Below are positions 6,214-13,583 of a stretch of 13,617 nucleotides of DNA, in pieces. The stretch covers positions 1 to 13,617 of the forward strand of contig CAIWLA010000592.1 of NCBI GenBank assembly GCA_903913345.1. Reading direction: 5' to 3'. The translations under genes were made by a program, and so were the position numbers. The notes beneath the pieces were generated by a model. It searched no databases and was not told the origin of the DNA. It saw only the letters and a list, made by a program, of their open reading frames with translations. Within the stretch, counting starts at the first letter, position 1. Every line of letters starts with the position of its first letter. This DNA comes from an uncultured Magnetococcales bacterium. GTDB lineage: Bacteria; Pseudomonadota; Magnetococcia; Magnetococcales; Magnetaquicoccaceae.

Positions 6214-8652
6214 ATGATTGCCGCCCTGATCCGCTGGTCCTGCCGTAATGTGCTTCTGGTCATTCTTGGCACCCTGTTTGTTGTCGGTAGCGGTGTCTAT
6301 GCCGTCTCCCGCATTCCGTTGGATGCCATTCCCGATCTGTCAGATGTCCAGGTCATCCTGTACACCGAATTTCCCGGTCAGGCCCCCCAGGTGGTGGAGG
6401 ATCAGGTGACCTATCCCCTGACCACCGCCATGCTCTCCGTCCCCCGTTCCAAGCTGGTGCGGGGGTTTTCCTTTTTTGGGACTTCGTTTGTCTATATCAT
6501 CTTCGAGGATGGCACCGACATTTACTGGGCGCGGAGCCGGGTGTTGGAATATCTCAATTTTGCCGCCAAACGGTTGCCGTCCGGGGTGACGCCCACCCTG
6601 GGGCCGGATGCCACCGGCGTGGGATGGGTCTTTCAGTATGTGGTCCTGGCCAAGGAAAAGAGCCTGGCGGAGTTGCGCACGATCCAGGATTGGTATCTGC
6701 GCTACCATCTGGCCAAGGCCGAGGGGGTGGCAGAGGTGGCCAGTGTGGGCGGTTATGTCAAGCAATATCAAGTGGTCGTCGATCCGCAAAAACTCCAGGC
6801 GTACAATATTCCCCTCTCCCGTGTCTCCCAGTCCATTGCCGCAAGCAATCGGGACGTGGGGGGACGGGTGGTGGAGATGGCCGAGACCGAATACATGGTT
6901 CGGGGGCGCGGTTATCTGCGCGGGGTGGAGGATATCGAGAAAATTGTCCTCAAAGAGGAAAAGGGGATTCCCATCCGCCTGCGGGATGTGGCACGGGTGG
7001 AATTGGGACCGGACGAACGGCGCGGCATGACAGAGTTGAACGGGGAAGGGGAGGTGGTGAGCGGCATTGTGGTGCAACGCTTCGGGCAGAACGCCCTGGC
7101 GGTGATCCAGAGTGCCAAGGAGAAGCTGGCCGAGATAGCGGGCAGCCTCGGCGAAGGGGTGCGGATCGAGGCCGTCTACGACCGTTCCGAGTTGATCCTG
7201 CGGGCGGTGGAAACCCTGAAACATACCTTGCTGGAGGAGAGTCTGATCGTGGCGGCGGTCTGTTTTCTCTTTTTGCTGCACGTGCGCAGTGCCCTGGTGG
7301 CGATCATCATGCTGCCGGTGGGGGTGTTGATCGCCATCATCCTGATGCAATGGTTGGGGATGACCTCCAACATTATGAGCCTGGGGGGAATCGCCATCGC
7401 GGTGGGTGCCATGGTGGATGCCGCCATTGTCATGATTGAAAACGCCCACAAACATCTGGAGCGGGCGGCCCCCGGTGTTCCGCGCCATCGGGTGCTCATG
7501 GAGGCGGCCTGCGAGGTGGGACCGGCCCTCTTTTTCAGTCTGCTGGTCATCACCGTCGCCTTTTTGCCGGTTTTTACCCTGGAGGCCCAGGAGGGGCGGC
7601 TGTTCAAGCCGTTGGCCTTCACCAAAACCTTCGCCATGGGTGGAGCGGCCCTGCTCTCCATCACCCTGGTGCCGGTGTTGATGCGGCTGTTTGTCCGTGG
7701 AAAGATCCTGCCGGAACATAAAAACCCGATCAATCGGTTTTTGATCTGGATCTATCGGCCTGTGATCCGATTGGTGTTGCGGTTCAAAAAGGGCTGCATT
7801 TTGCTGGCCGTGTTGGTGTTGGCGGTCAGTATCTATCCGGCCTTGCGGTTGGGCAGCGAATTCATGCCCTCCCTGAACGAGGGCACCCTGCTCTACATGC
7901 CCACCACCCTGCCCGGCCTCTCCATCACCAAGGCGGAAGAGTTGTTGCAGACCCAGGACAAAATTATCAAAAGTTTCCCGGAGGTGGCTTCGGTCTGTGG
8001 CAAGGCGGGGCGCGCCCTCACTGCCACCGATCCGGCTCCCACCGAAATGTTTGAAACCGTGATCAATCTCAAGCCGGAGAGCGAATGGCGACCCGGCTTG
8101 ACCCTGGATCAACTGGTGGCCGAGATGGATGCCGCCTTGCAGATGCCGGGGGTCAGCAATGCCTGGACCATGCCCCTCAAGGCGCGGATTGACATGCTCT
8201 CCACCGGTATTCGCACCCCCATTGGGATCAAGGTGTTTGGCAAAAATTTGGGCGAGTTGGAGTCGGTGGCCCACCAGATCGAGGCGGCGGTCAAAGAGGT
8301 GCCGGGGACCACCAGTGCCTATGCCGAGCGGGTGGGAGGGGGCTACTATCTGACCATCGACCCGGACCGGGATGCCATTGCCCGGTACGGGTTGACCATT
8401 GGTGATTTGCAGGAGGTGATTCTCACCGCTTTGGGGGGGGAGACGGTCACCACCACGGTGGAGGGGCGGGAGCGGTTTTCGGTCAATGTGCGGTATCCGA
8501 GGGATTTTCGTTCCGATCCTGACGCCATTGCCCAGCGGGTTCTGGTGCGGGCGGAGAATGGGGTGCAGATTCCCCTGGGCCAGTTGGCCACCATTCGTCT
8601 GGAGCAGGGACCGGCCACCATTCGCACGGAGAATGCCTTGCTGTCGGTGTAG
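6214..8652 (+). CDS. CusA-type heavy-metal RND efflux pump, N-terminal 812 residues up to an in-frame TAG
   Basis: This is the inner-membrane proton-driven pump of the HME-RND family. The N-terminal helix (about residues 10-30) precedes the first porter domain, then helices TM2-TM6 with the signature IAIAVGAMVDAAIVMIENAHK at about 392-412 (Asp402 matches proton-relay Asp405 of E. coli CusA), then the second porter domain. The three copper-binding methionines of E. coli CusA (573, 623, 672) are present as Met562, Met612 and Met661, each offset by exactly 11. This supports Cu(I)/Ag(I) rather than Zn/Co/Cd. Translation stops at TAG 8650-8652 where relatives have an aromatic residue before IYVDI. 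The product would lack the last ~235 residues, including most of the second membrane half, so it should be inactive unless the TAG is read through. Confidence 0.9.
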   Translation: MIAALIRWSCRNVLLVILGTLFVVGSGVYAVSRIPLDAIPDLSDVQVILYTEFPGQAPQVVEDQVTYPLTTAMLSVPRSKLVRGFSFFGTSFVYIIFEDGTDIYWARSRVLEYLNFAAKRLPSGVTPTLGPDATGVGWVFQYVVLAKEKSLAELRTIQDWYLRYHLAKAEGVAEVASVGGYVKQYQVVVDPQKLQAYNIPLSRVSQSIAASNRDVGGRVVEMAETEYMVRGRGYLRGVEDIEKIVLKEEKGIPIRLRDVARVELGPDERRGMTELNGEGEVVSGIVVQRFGQNALAVIQSAKEKLAEIAGSLGEGVRIEAVYDRSELILRAVETLKHTLLEESLIVAAVCFLFLLHVRSALVAIIMLPVGVLIAIILMQWLGMTSNIMSLGGIAIAVGAMVDAAIVMIENAHKHLERAAPGVPRHRVLMEAACEVGPALFFSLLVITVAFLPVFTLEAQEGRLFKPLAFTKTFAMGGAALLSITLVPVLMRLFVRGKILPEHKNPINRFLIWIYRPVIRLVLRFKKGCILLAVLVLAVSIYPALRLGSEFMPSLNEGTLLYMPTTLPGLSITKAEELLQTQDKIIKSFPEVASVCGKAGRALTATDPAPTEMFETVINLKPESEWRPGLTLDQLVAEMDAALQMPGVSNAWTMPLKARIDMLSTGIRTPIGIKVFGKNLGELESVAHQIEAAVKEVPGTTSAYAERVGGGYYLTIDPDRDAIARYGLTIGDLQEVILTALGGETVTTTVEGRERFSVNVRYPRDFRSDPDAIAQRVLVRAENGVQIPLGQLATIRLEQGPATIRTENALLSV

Positions 8653-9357
8653 ATTTATGTGGATATTCGCGATCGGGACGTTGGCAGCTATGTGGCGGAT
8701 GCCAAACGGGCGGTGCAGGCGCAGGTCCAACTGCCCCCCGGCACCTCCCTGCAATGGAGCGGGCAATTTGAATACATGGAACGGGCCAAAGAGCGGTTGA
8801 AACTGGTGATTCCGCTCACCTTGTTCATCATCTTTTTGCTGTTGTACCTGAATTTTGGTCGTTTGACCGAGACGTTGATCGTCATGCTCTCCCTGCCGTT
8901 TGCACTGGTGGGGGGTATCTGGTTGATGGACATGCTCCATTTCAATCTCAGTGTGGCGGTGGCGGTGGGATTTATTGCCCTGGCGGGGGTGGCGGCGGAG
9001 ACCGGGGTGGTGATGTTGATCTATCTCGATCATGCCCTGCAGGCGGTGGAAAGGCAGCGATTGGCGGCGGGTGAAGAGATGACGCAGGCCGATCTCTATG
9101 CGGCGGTGATGGAGGGGGCGGTGGAGCGGGTTCGACCCAAGATGATGACCGTGGTGGCCATCATGGCGGGATTGTTGCCGATCATGTGGAGCACGGGCAC
9201 GGGTTCCGAGGTGATGCGCCGCATCGCCGCACCCATGGTGGGGGGGATGGTGTCGTCCACCTTGTTGACCTTGATTGTCATTCCGGCGGTCTACATGCAG
9301 ATCAAGGAGTGGTCGATTCGGCCTGGGAAAAAAACTAGCCAAACCGCCATTTCATGA
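8653..9357 (+). pseudogene. C-terminal part of the CusA-type pump, separated by TAG
   Basis: The frame continues directly after the TAG for 234 residues to TGA at 9355-9357. It contains the porter segment VDIRDRDVGSYVADAKRAV, helices starting at LKLVIPLTLFIIFLLLYL, the GFIALAGVAAETGVVML segment and RVRPKMMTV. Numbered as one protein, Glu929 and Lys976 match proton-relay Glu939 and Lys984 of E. coli CusA. Joined length would be 1047 residues, equal to E. coli CusA. The only near start is GTG at 8659 without a ribosome site, so independent translation is unlikely. There is no sign of relaxed selection: no frameshift, no other stop, and active-site residues are kept. The end overlaps the convergent SemiSWEET gene by 23 bases. 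Confidence 0.8.
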
Positions 9358-9601
9358 TCAACAGGCCAATCAGCAGAAGGGAACCCACCAGATTGGACCA
9401 TATGACTGCTGTGGCGGGCAGGAGGAGGCCGTAGGCCGTCCAGAAGAGGGTGCCCAGCAGGGCCATGGACAGCCAGAGAAGGGAGAGATCCCGCGCGGAA
9501 CGGGTGCGCCAGGTTTTCCATATTTGCGGCAGCAGGGCAGACACGGAGGTCAGGGTGGCCAGCCAACCAAAGAGTTCTGTCGCTGAAAAGGCGTCCGGCA
9601 T
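9335..9601 (-). CDS. SemiSWEET family sugar transporter
   Basis: The 88-residue protein has three predicted membrane helices (about 9-26, 39-59 and 64-84), the length and topology of bacterial SemiSWEETs, which dimerise to carry sugars down their gradient across the inner membrane. Family marks are Pro25-Gln26 of the PQ motif (LLPQIWKTWRTRSARDLS), the LFWTAYG segment ending TM2, and Asn70 in the third helix, the position of the conserved substrate-site asparagine. The ATG at 9599-9601 is preceded by AGAGGA ten bases upstream; no homology is seen before it. It starts 55 bases after the dxs stop on the same strand and is likely the last gene of that operon. The stop is TAG (9335-9337). Confidence 0.85.
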   Translation of the reverse strand: MPDAFSATELFGWLATLTSVSALLPQIWKTWRTRSARDLSLLWLSMALLGTLFWTAYGLLLPATAVIWSNLVGSLLLIGLLIMKWRFG

Positions 9602-9656
9602 GGGGTGGATTTCCTCTGGCCAATGGGTGAAGGTCTGACGGTTGTGGAACGGCCCT

Positions 9657-11531
9657 CTATGCGGAACCCACCCATTGACGCACCCGATCGGCAATCCCCT
9701 CGGCGTCCAGCAACAGCTCGGCCCGCAGGCCATTTTGACTGCCCTGTGGGATGAAACGGTCCGGCAACCCCCAGATGCGCACCTTTTTGCCGTTGTCCAA
9801 CAGACCATCCCGTGCCAAAAATTCCAGGACCGCTGATCCGAATCCGCCGCACAGGGTGTTTTCCTCCAGGGTGGCCAGGAAGGGCAATTGGGCCGCCTGG
9901 CGCAACAGTTGTTCATCCAACGGCTTGACAAAACGAAAATCACATACCTTGACGGATATCCCCTCCTTGTCCAGGATTTCCGCTGCCTGCAACGCCGGAT
10001 GCACCAGGGAACCGACCGCTGCCAAGGCCACCTGATTCCCCTCCCGCAGACAACGACCCACCCCCACCGGCAGCAGATCGGCCGGACGCGGTTCCAGCCC
10101 CATGGCCACCCCCTTGGGGTAGCGGATGGCCACCGGCCTGCCCAGGGCCACCGCCGTGGTCAGCATGGAACGCAACTCGTTTTCATCCGCCGGTGCCATC
10201 AACACCAGATCGGGAATGGCCCGCAGGAATGACAGGTCAAACGTCCCCGCATGGGTGGGGCCATCGGCACCCACCAGACCCGCCCGGTCCAGGACAAAAA
10301 CCACCGGCAACTGCTGCAAGACCACATCATGGATGATTTGATCATAACCGCGTTGCAAAAAGGTGGCATAAATGGCGACCACCGGGATATATCCTTCACA
10401 GGCCAGACCGGCCGCGAAGGTGACCGCATGTTGTTCCGCAATGCCCACATCAAAAAAACGGTCCGGGAAACATTCCTGGAACTCCAACAGTCCGGTCCCC
10501 TCCGTCATGGCGGCGGTAATGGCCATAATGTTTGGATTTTTTCGTGCCAGATCAACCAGAGTCCTGGAAAAGATGGCGGTATAGGTCGGCAACCCCTCTT
10601 CTTTGGGAATCGCCCCCGTTTGACGATCGAAAGGGGGTACGCCGTGATAGGTGCAGGGGTTGGCCTCGGCGGGCGCGAATCCCTTTCCCTTCTGGGTGAC
10701 AACGTGCAGGAGAACAGGCCCTTCCAGTGCCCTCAGGTTGCGCAAGGTGGGCAACAGTTGGCCAAAATCGTGGCCGTTGATCGGGCCAAAATAGTTCAAT
10801 CCCAACTCTTCGAACAGGGTGCCTGGGGTCAACATGCCCTTGACATGTTCCTCGGCCCGTCGGGCAGCCCCCAGCAGGGGGGTGGAAATTTTGCCCAGCA
10901 TCTTGCCCGTACCATCTCTTAAACGGGTGTAGACCCGTCCGCTGAGCATCCGGTTCAGATAGGCCGACAGGGCACCCACATTGGGAGAGATGGACATCTC
11001 GTTATCGTTGAGGATGACCAGCAGATTGATATCCTCTTTGTACCGTCCGGCATTGTTCAGGGCCTCAAAGGCCATGCCCGCCGACATGGCACCATCGCCA
11101 ATGACGGCAATGGCCTTGCGCCGATTGCCGGATTGATGGTTGGCAATGGCCATCCCCAGAGCCGCCGAAATGGAGGTGGAGGAGTGCCCTGCGCCGAAGG
11201 GGTCATAGATGCTTTCCGCCCGTCGGGTAAATCCGGACAACCCATGCCGCTGCCGCAGCGTATACATCCGGTCCTGGCGTCCGGTCAAAATTTTGTGTGG
11301 ATAGGATTGATGTCCCACATCCCAGATCAACCGGTCCTCCGGGGTGTTGAAGACATAATGGAGGGCGATGGCCAACTCCACCACGCCCAGACTGGCTCCC
11401 AGATGGCCGCCGGTTTTGGATACCGTGTCGATGGTCAATTCCCGCACCCACTCGGCCAGTTGGGGCAACTCCTCTTCCGCCAGCCGGCGCAGTGCGTATG
11501 GATCGTTGATTTGTTTCAAGTTGGCGGCCAT
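9657..11531 (-). CDS. dxs: 1-deoxy-D-xylulose-5-phosphate synthase
   Basis: The 624-residue enzyme condenses pyruvate with glyceraldehyde 3-phosphate, using thiamine diphosphate, in the first step of the MEP isoprenoid pathway. Length matches the family (about 620). Visible motifs are TGGHLGASLG with His43, the ThDP-binding GDGAMSAG with GDG at 145-147 followed by NDNEMSIS, the GIAEQHAVTFAAG segment with Glu366 that activates the thiazolium cofactor, and DRAGLVGADGPTHAG with His427. The C-terminal transketolase domain is complete. The ATG at 11529-11531 lies 10 bases after the ispA stop; the ribosome site is weak, so reinitiation from ispA is plausible. The stop is TAG (9657-9659). The frame beyond that TAG encodes nothing family-like, so here TAG acts as a genuine stop. 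Confidence 0.97.
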   Translation of the reverse strand: MAANLKQINDPYALRRLAEEELPQLAEWVRELTIDTVSKTGGHLGASLGVVELAIALHYVFNTPEDRLIWDVGHQSYPHKILTGRQDRMYTLRQRHGLSGFTRRAESIYDPFGAGHSSTSISAALGMAIANHQSGNRRKAIAVIGDGAMSAGMAFEALNNAGRYKEDINLLVILNDNEMSISPNVGALSAYLNRMLSGRVYTRLRDGTGKMLGKISTPLLGAARRAEEHVKGMLTPGTLFEELGLNYFGPINGHDFGQLLPTLRNLRALEGPVLLHVVTQKGKGFAPAEANPCTYHGVPPFDRQTGAIPKEEGLPTYTAIFSRTLVDLARKNPNIMAITAAMTEGTGLLEFQECFPDRFFDVGIAEQHAVTFAAGLACEGYIPVVAIYATFLQRGYDQIIHDVVLQQLPVVFVLDRAGLVGADGPTHAGTFDLSFLRAIPDLVLMAPADENELRSMLTTAVALGRPVAIRYPKGVAMGLEPRPADLLPVGVGRCLREGNQVALAAVGSLVHPALQAAEILDKEGISVKVCDFRFVKPLDEQLLRQAAQLPFLATLEENTLCGGFGSAVLEFLARDGLLDNGKKVRIWGLPDRFIPQGSQNGLRAELLLDAEGIADRVRQWVGSA

Positions 11532-11541
11532 TTTATGGGGA

Positions 11542-12459
11542 TCAGTGGGTTCTGGTCAAAACAAACCGGGCCAAATGACGCAGGGGATCGGCCTGGCTGG
11601 TAAACGGCTCAAGAGAGGAGATGGCCTGGGCGACCTGATGTTCCGCCTCTTGTCGGGCATTGTGCAAGCCCAGGAGGCGGGGATAGGTGGCCTTGGCACT
11701 TTGTTGATCCTGTCCTGTCGCTTTCCCCAATAGCCGACTATCTCCTGTTTCGTCCAAAATGTCATCGGTAATTTGAAAGGCCAGACCGATGGCGGCACCA
11801 TAATTGGCCAAACGTTCCCTTTGTTCGGGGGTTCCCCCCCCCAGGCGGGCACCCGCGACACAGGCCACGCGGATCAGTGCCCCTGTTTTACAGGCATGAA
11901 CCGTTTTCAGTTCCTCCAGGGAAAGCTGTTTTTTTTCGGATAACATATCCAACATTTGTCCCCCCACCATTCCCCCCATGCCCGCCCCCTGGGCCAGGAG
12001 TTGGATCAAACCCAATGATTCCAGTGGATCAACCCCTGCAATGGGTTGGGCCGCCAATTCAAAGGCCAAGGTCAACAGGGCATCACCCGCCAGGATGGCG
12101 GTGGCCTCATCGAATTGTTTATGACAGGTGGGTCGTCCACGCCGCAGTGCATCATCATCCATGGCGGGCAGATCGTCATGGATCAGGGAGTAGGTGTGGA
12201 TGCACTCCATGGCACAGGCAAAGGGCAAAAATCGTTCCGGTCGGTGGCCCAACGCCTCCGTACAAGCCAGGACGAGAATCGGTCTCAAACGCTTGCCGCC
12301 GCCCAACAGGCTGTAGCGCATGGCCGCATTGAGTCGTTCGGACGGGGCGGCCTGCCAGGGCAACCGTTGCGCCAACGCCTCCTCCACCAATGCCCGATGG
12401 TGGGATAGATACTGTTCAAGATCCAGGGGTTCCATGGCAGGCGTGGCGGACGGTCGCAT
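11542..12459 (-). CDS. ispA: Farnesyl diphosphate synthase (short-chain polyprenyl synthase)
   Basis: The 305-residue cytoplasmic enzyme joins isopentenyl diphosphate with allylic diphosphates to give farnesyl diphosphate, feeding quinone, undecaprenol and hopanoid synthesis. It shows GGGKRLRP (53-60), the first aspartate-rich motif DDLPAMDDD (95-103) with the two-residue insertion typical of bacterial short-chain enzymes, and the second motif DDILD (232-236) followed by KATGQD and KATYP. The ATG at 12457-12459 overlaps the xseB stop (TGATG), which supports this start; Met9 is an alternative that would sit nearer the homologous region. The stop is TGA. Position between xseB and dxs is the usual proteobacterial order and supports the IspA name. 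Confidence 0.95.
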   Translation of the reverse strand: MRPSATPAMEPLDLEQYLSHHRALVEEALAQRLPWQAAPSERLNAAMRYSLLGGGKRLRPILVLACTEALGHRPERFLPFACAMECIHTYSLIHDDLPAMDDDALRRGRPTCHKQFDEATAILAGDALLTLAFELAAQPIAGVDPLESLGLIQLLAQGAGMGGMVGGQMLDMLSEKKQLSLEELKTVHACKTGALIRVACVAGARLGGGTPEQRERLANYGAAIGLAFQITDDILDETGDSRLLGKATGQDQQSAKATYPRLLGLHNARQEAEHQVAQAISSLEPFTSQADPLRHLARFVLTRTH

Positions 12460-12683
12460 CAGTCGTCACCGCTGGTGGGCAGTGTGGTCGCGGAACCATC
12501 CACGGCAGAGAGGCTGGTGATCCGCTTTTCTGCTGCATCCAGTCGATCCTGGCAGTGCCGGGAGAGCGTCACCCCCTCTTCAAAGAGGGCCAACCCCTCC
12601 TCCAGGGGCAAATCCCCCCGCTCAAGGAGCTGTGCCACCTCTTCCAGGCGAGCCAACGATTGTTCAAAATGGCCGGGTTTCAT
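12459..12683 (-). CDS. xseB: Exodeoxyribonuclease VII small subunit
   Basis: The 74-residue product is the small subunit that combines with XseA to form exonuclease VII, which degrades single-stranded DNA to oligonucleotides. The core FEQSLARLEEVAQLLERGDL and LPLEEGLALFEEGVTLSRHC, then QDRLDAAEKRI, is characteristic, as is the small helical size (E. coli 80 residues). The start at 12681-12683 (MKPGHF) fits the family; the frame remains open to 12818 but the extra N-terminal residues look unrelated. The ribosome site is weak. It is the first gene of the xseB-ispA-dxs unit, and xseA is not in the window. The tail after about residue 58 is variable and Ser/Thr-rich. Confidence 0.92.
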   Translation of the reverse strand: MKPGHFEQSLARLEEVAQLLERGDLPLEEGLALFEEGVTLSRHCQDRLDAAEKRITSLSAVDGSATTLPTSGDD

Positions 12684-12774
12684 CGGATTCGGTCCCAATA
12701 AACAAAGCAAGAAGCCCTGCACGGCTTTCCCCTTCGCTGCTTCCGGGAATGGAAAAACCGTACCGCAAGGGGTA

Positions 12775-12803
12775 AAAATAACAGATTCTGACCCGACAGG
12801 CAA
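12775..12803 (-). promoter_or_regulatory. Candidate sigma70-type promoter of the xseB-ispA-dxs operon
   Basis: On the minus strand TTGCCT (plus 12798-12803) and TATTTT (plus 12775-12780) are separated by 17 bases. Each matches four of six consensus positions. The predicted start near 12768 leaves a leader of about 85 bases before xseB. It is the best match I see upstream of xseB, found by eye. Confidence 0.4.
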
Positions 12804-12945
12804 CGTCTGACTCACCACCAGAATTCACCACCTGATTTTTGGGCAAGGAGGTGATGCGCGAAAATCCGCCGTTTTTTCAAAAAAGAGACCGGATAAACCG
12901 ACTTTTTTGCCGATTCCAACCGCCAATGGCATGCAGACTGATTGG

Positions 12946-13104
12946 CCCATCTTCGCAGGTTTTTGCCACAAAAAGCCGCTAAAATGGCTATAAACACCAT
13001 GCCAATTGTGGTAAATGTGCAAGTTATAGTGCCATAAGCGATCCAATGTGCCATCTATTTGATTGATAGATAACAGATTTTGCACTACAATCTGCGAAGA
13101 TGGG
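12946..13104. repeat. Inverted-repeat element, possibly MITE-like
   Basis: CCCATCTTCGCAGGTT at 12946-12961 is the reverse complement of 13089-13104 with one mismatch in 16; the outer 13 bases match perfectly. The tetranucleotide TTGG flanks both outer ends (12942-12945 and 13105-13108) and could be a target-site duplication. The 127-base interior encodes no protein. These properties fit a miniature inverted-repeat transposable element, but only one copy is visible and a four-base duplication can arise by chance. Confidence 0.45.
13063..13091 (+). promoter_or_regulatory. Strong sigma70-like promoter facing right
   Basis: TTGATA (13063-13068) and TACAAT (13086-13091) are separated by 17 bases; each matches five of six consensus positions. 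The -10 box runs into the right arm of the inverted repeat, so transcripts would leave the element toward the gene at 13584. A small dyad, ATCTAT / ATAGAT (13053-13058, 13066-13071), overlaps the -35 box and could be an operator. Confidence 0.5.
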
Positions 13105-13208
13105 TTGGGTTATGACGGGGAGAAAACACCGCTTGCAAAAATTTTCTTGATTCTTGCGAGAAAGGTGATATACGTGGGATGAGAGGCTCATTGGAGGCAA
13201 TCAGCGTG

Positions 13209-13274
13209 ATGTTTCATGTGAGAGGCTGTGAAAAAATGCCATCATGCCTCCCAAACGGAGCTGTTTTCCTGTAG
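13209..13274 (+). CDS. Possible 21-residue small protein
   Basis: ATG at 13209 (or GTG at 13206) is preceded by GGAGG at 13193-13197, and the frame ends at TAG 13272-13274. Both possible rightward promoters lie upstream. The peptide has two cysteines and no recognised family. A frame this short is easily produced by chance. Confidence 0.15.
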   Translation: MFHVRGCEKMPSCLPNGAVFL

Positions 13275-13412
13275 AATGGGCAACTATTCACCACCCTCCT
13301 GCCTCTGTCTGGAACATGGCCAGAAACGAGGAACCGCACAAGTCCCAGTTCCATGAGGACTTGCCGGCTGCAGCAACACTGGAGGTTACTGTAAAAACAA
13401 ACGAAACTGTCT

Positions 13413-13504
13413 CCCATCCTGACGGGGGATGGGGCAATGCGGGGACGCAACCTGAGCACCGATCAGGGGCCGAAGCAGGGACTGGACAGCCAGAGGTTGC
13501 CCTG
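13413..13504 (+). ncRNA. Possible structured RNA leader ahead of the 13584 gene
   Basis: Several pairings cluster here: CCCATCC/GGATGGG (13413-13419 with 13427-13433), CCTGA/TCAGG (13451-13455 with 13463-13467), CTGG-acag-CCAG (13482-13493), a closing stem GCAACCT/AGGTTGC (13447-13453 with 13494-13500), and an alternative GGGCAA/TTGCCC (13432-13437 with 13497-13502). The mutually exclusive outer stems resemble a switching leader. GGGACGCAA recalls the c-di-GMP-I riboswitch, but the required GNRA hairpin before it is absent, so I do not assign that class. No T tract follows. Confidence 0.25.
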
Positions 13505-13583
13505 TCCTGTTCTTCCCTCCTGCTTTGGCCAGGAAAGCGGAAAATCCCAGTCCGAAGGACGCAACAATTTAGAGAGAATCTCA

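Larger units (their letters stand above)
12684..13583. other. 900-base mostly non-coding region between xseB and the last gene
   Basis: No protein gene is convincing here. Frames of 80-120 codons exist on both strands but lack ribosome sites and recognisable families. The left third is AT-richer with homopolymer runs (for example T6-C-A6 near 12873-12885). The region contains the candidate xseB promoter, the inverted-repeat element at 12946-13104 with its promoter, a second possible rightward promoter (TTGATT 13147-13152, 16 bases, TATACG 13169-13174), 9-base direct repeats TGAGAGGCT at 13180-13188 and 13219-13227, a possible 21-residue frame at 13209-13274, and a GC-rich structured segment at 13413-13504. 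Confidence 0.6.

Noticed and set aside
6340..9342. 1000-codon open frame antisense to the pump gene
   Set aside because: It is rich in His, Gly, Gln and Arg in the low-complexity manner of an antisense shadow of a GC-rich gene, has no ribosome site and no recognisable domain.
12868..12892. T6-C-A6 run as a terminator
   Set aside because: The stem is only A:T pairs with almost no loop and no GC-rich part, so it does not fit an intrinsic terminator.
12812..13085. 80- and 86-codon minus-strand frames upstream of xseB
   Set aside because: They overlap each other and the inverted-repeat element, lack ribosome sites, and show no family features.
13432..13502. c-di-GMP-I riboswitch
   Set aside because: GGGCAA and GGGACGCAA occur in order, but only three bases separate them and the obligatory GNRA-loop stem is missing.
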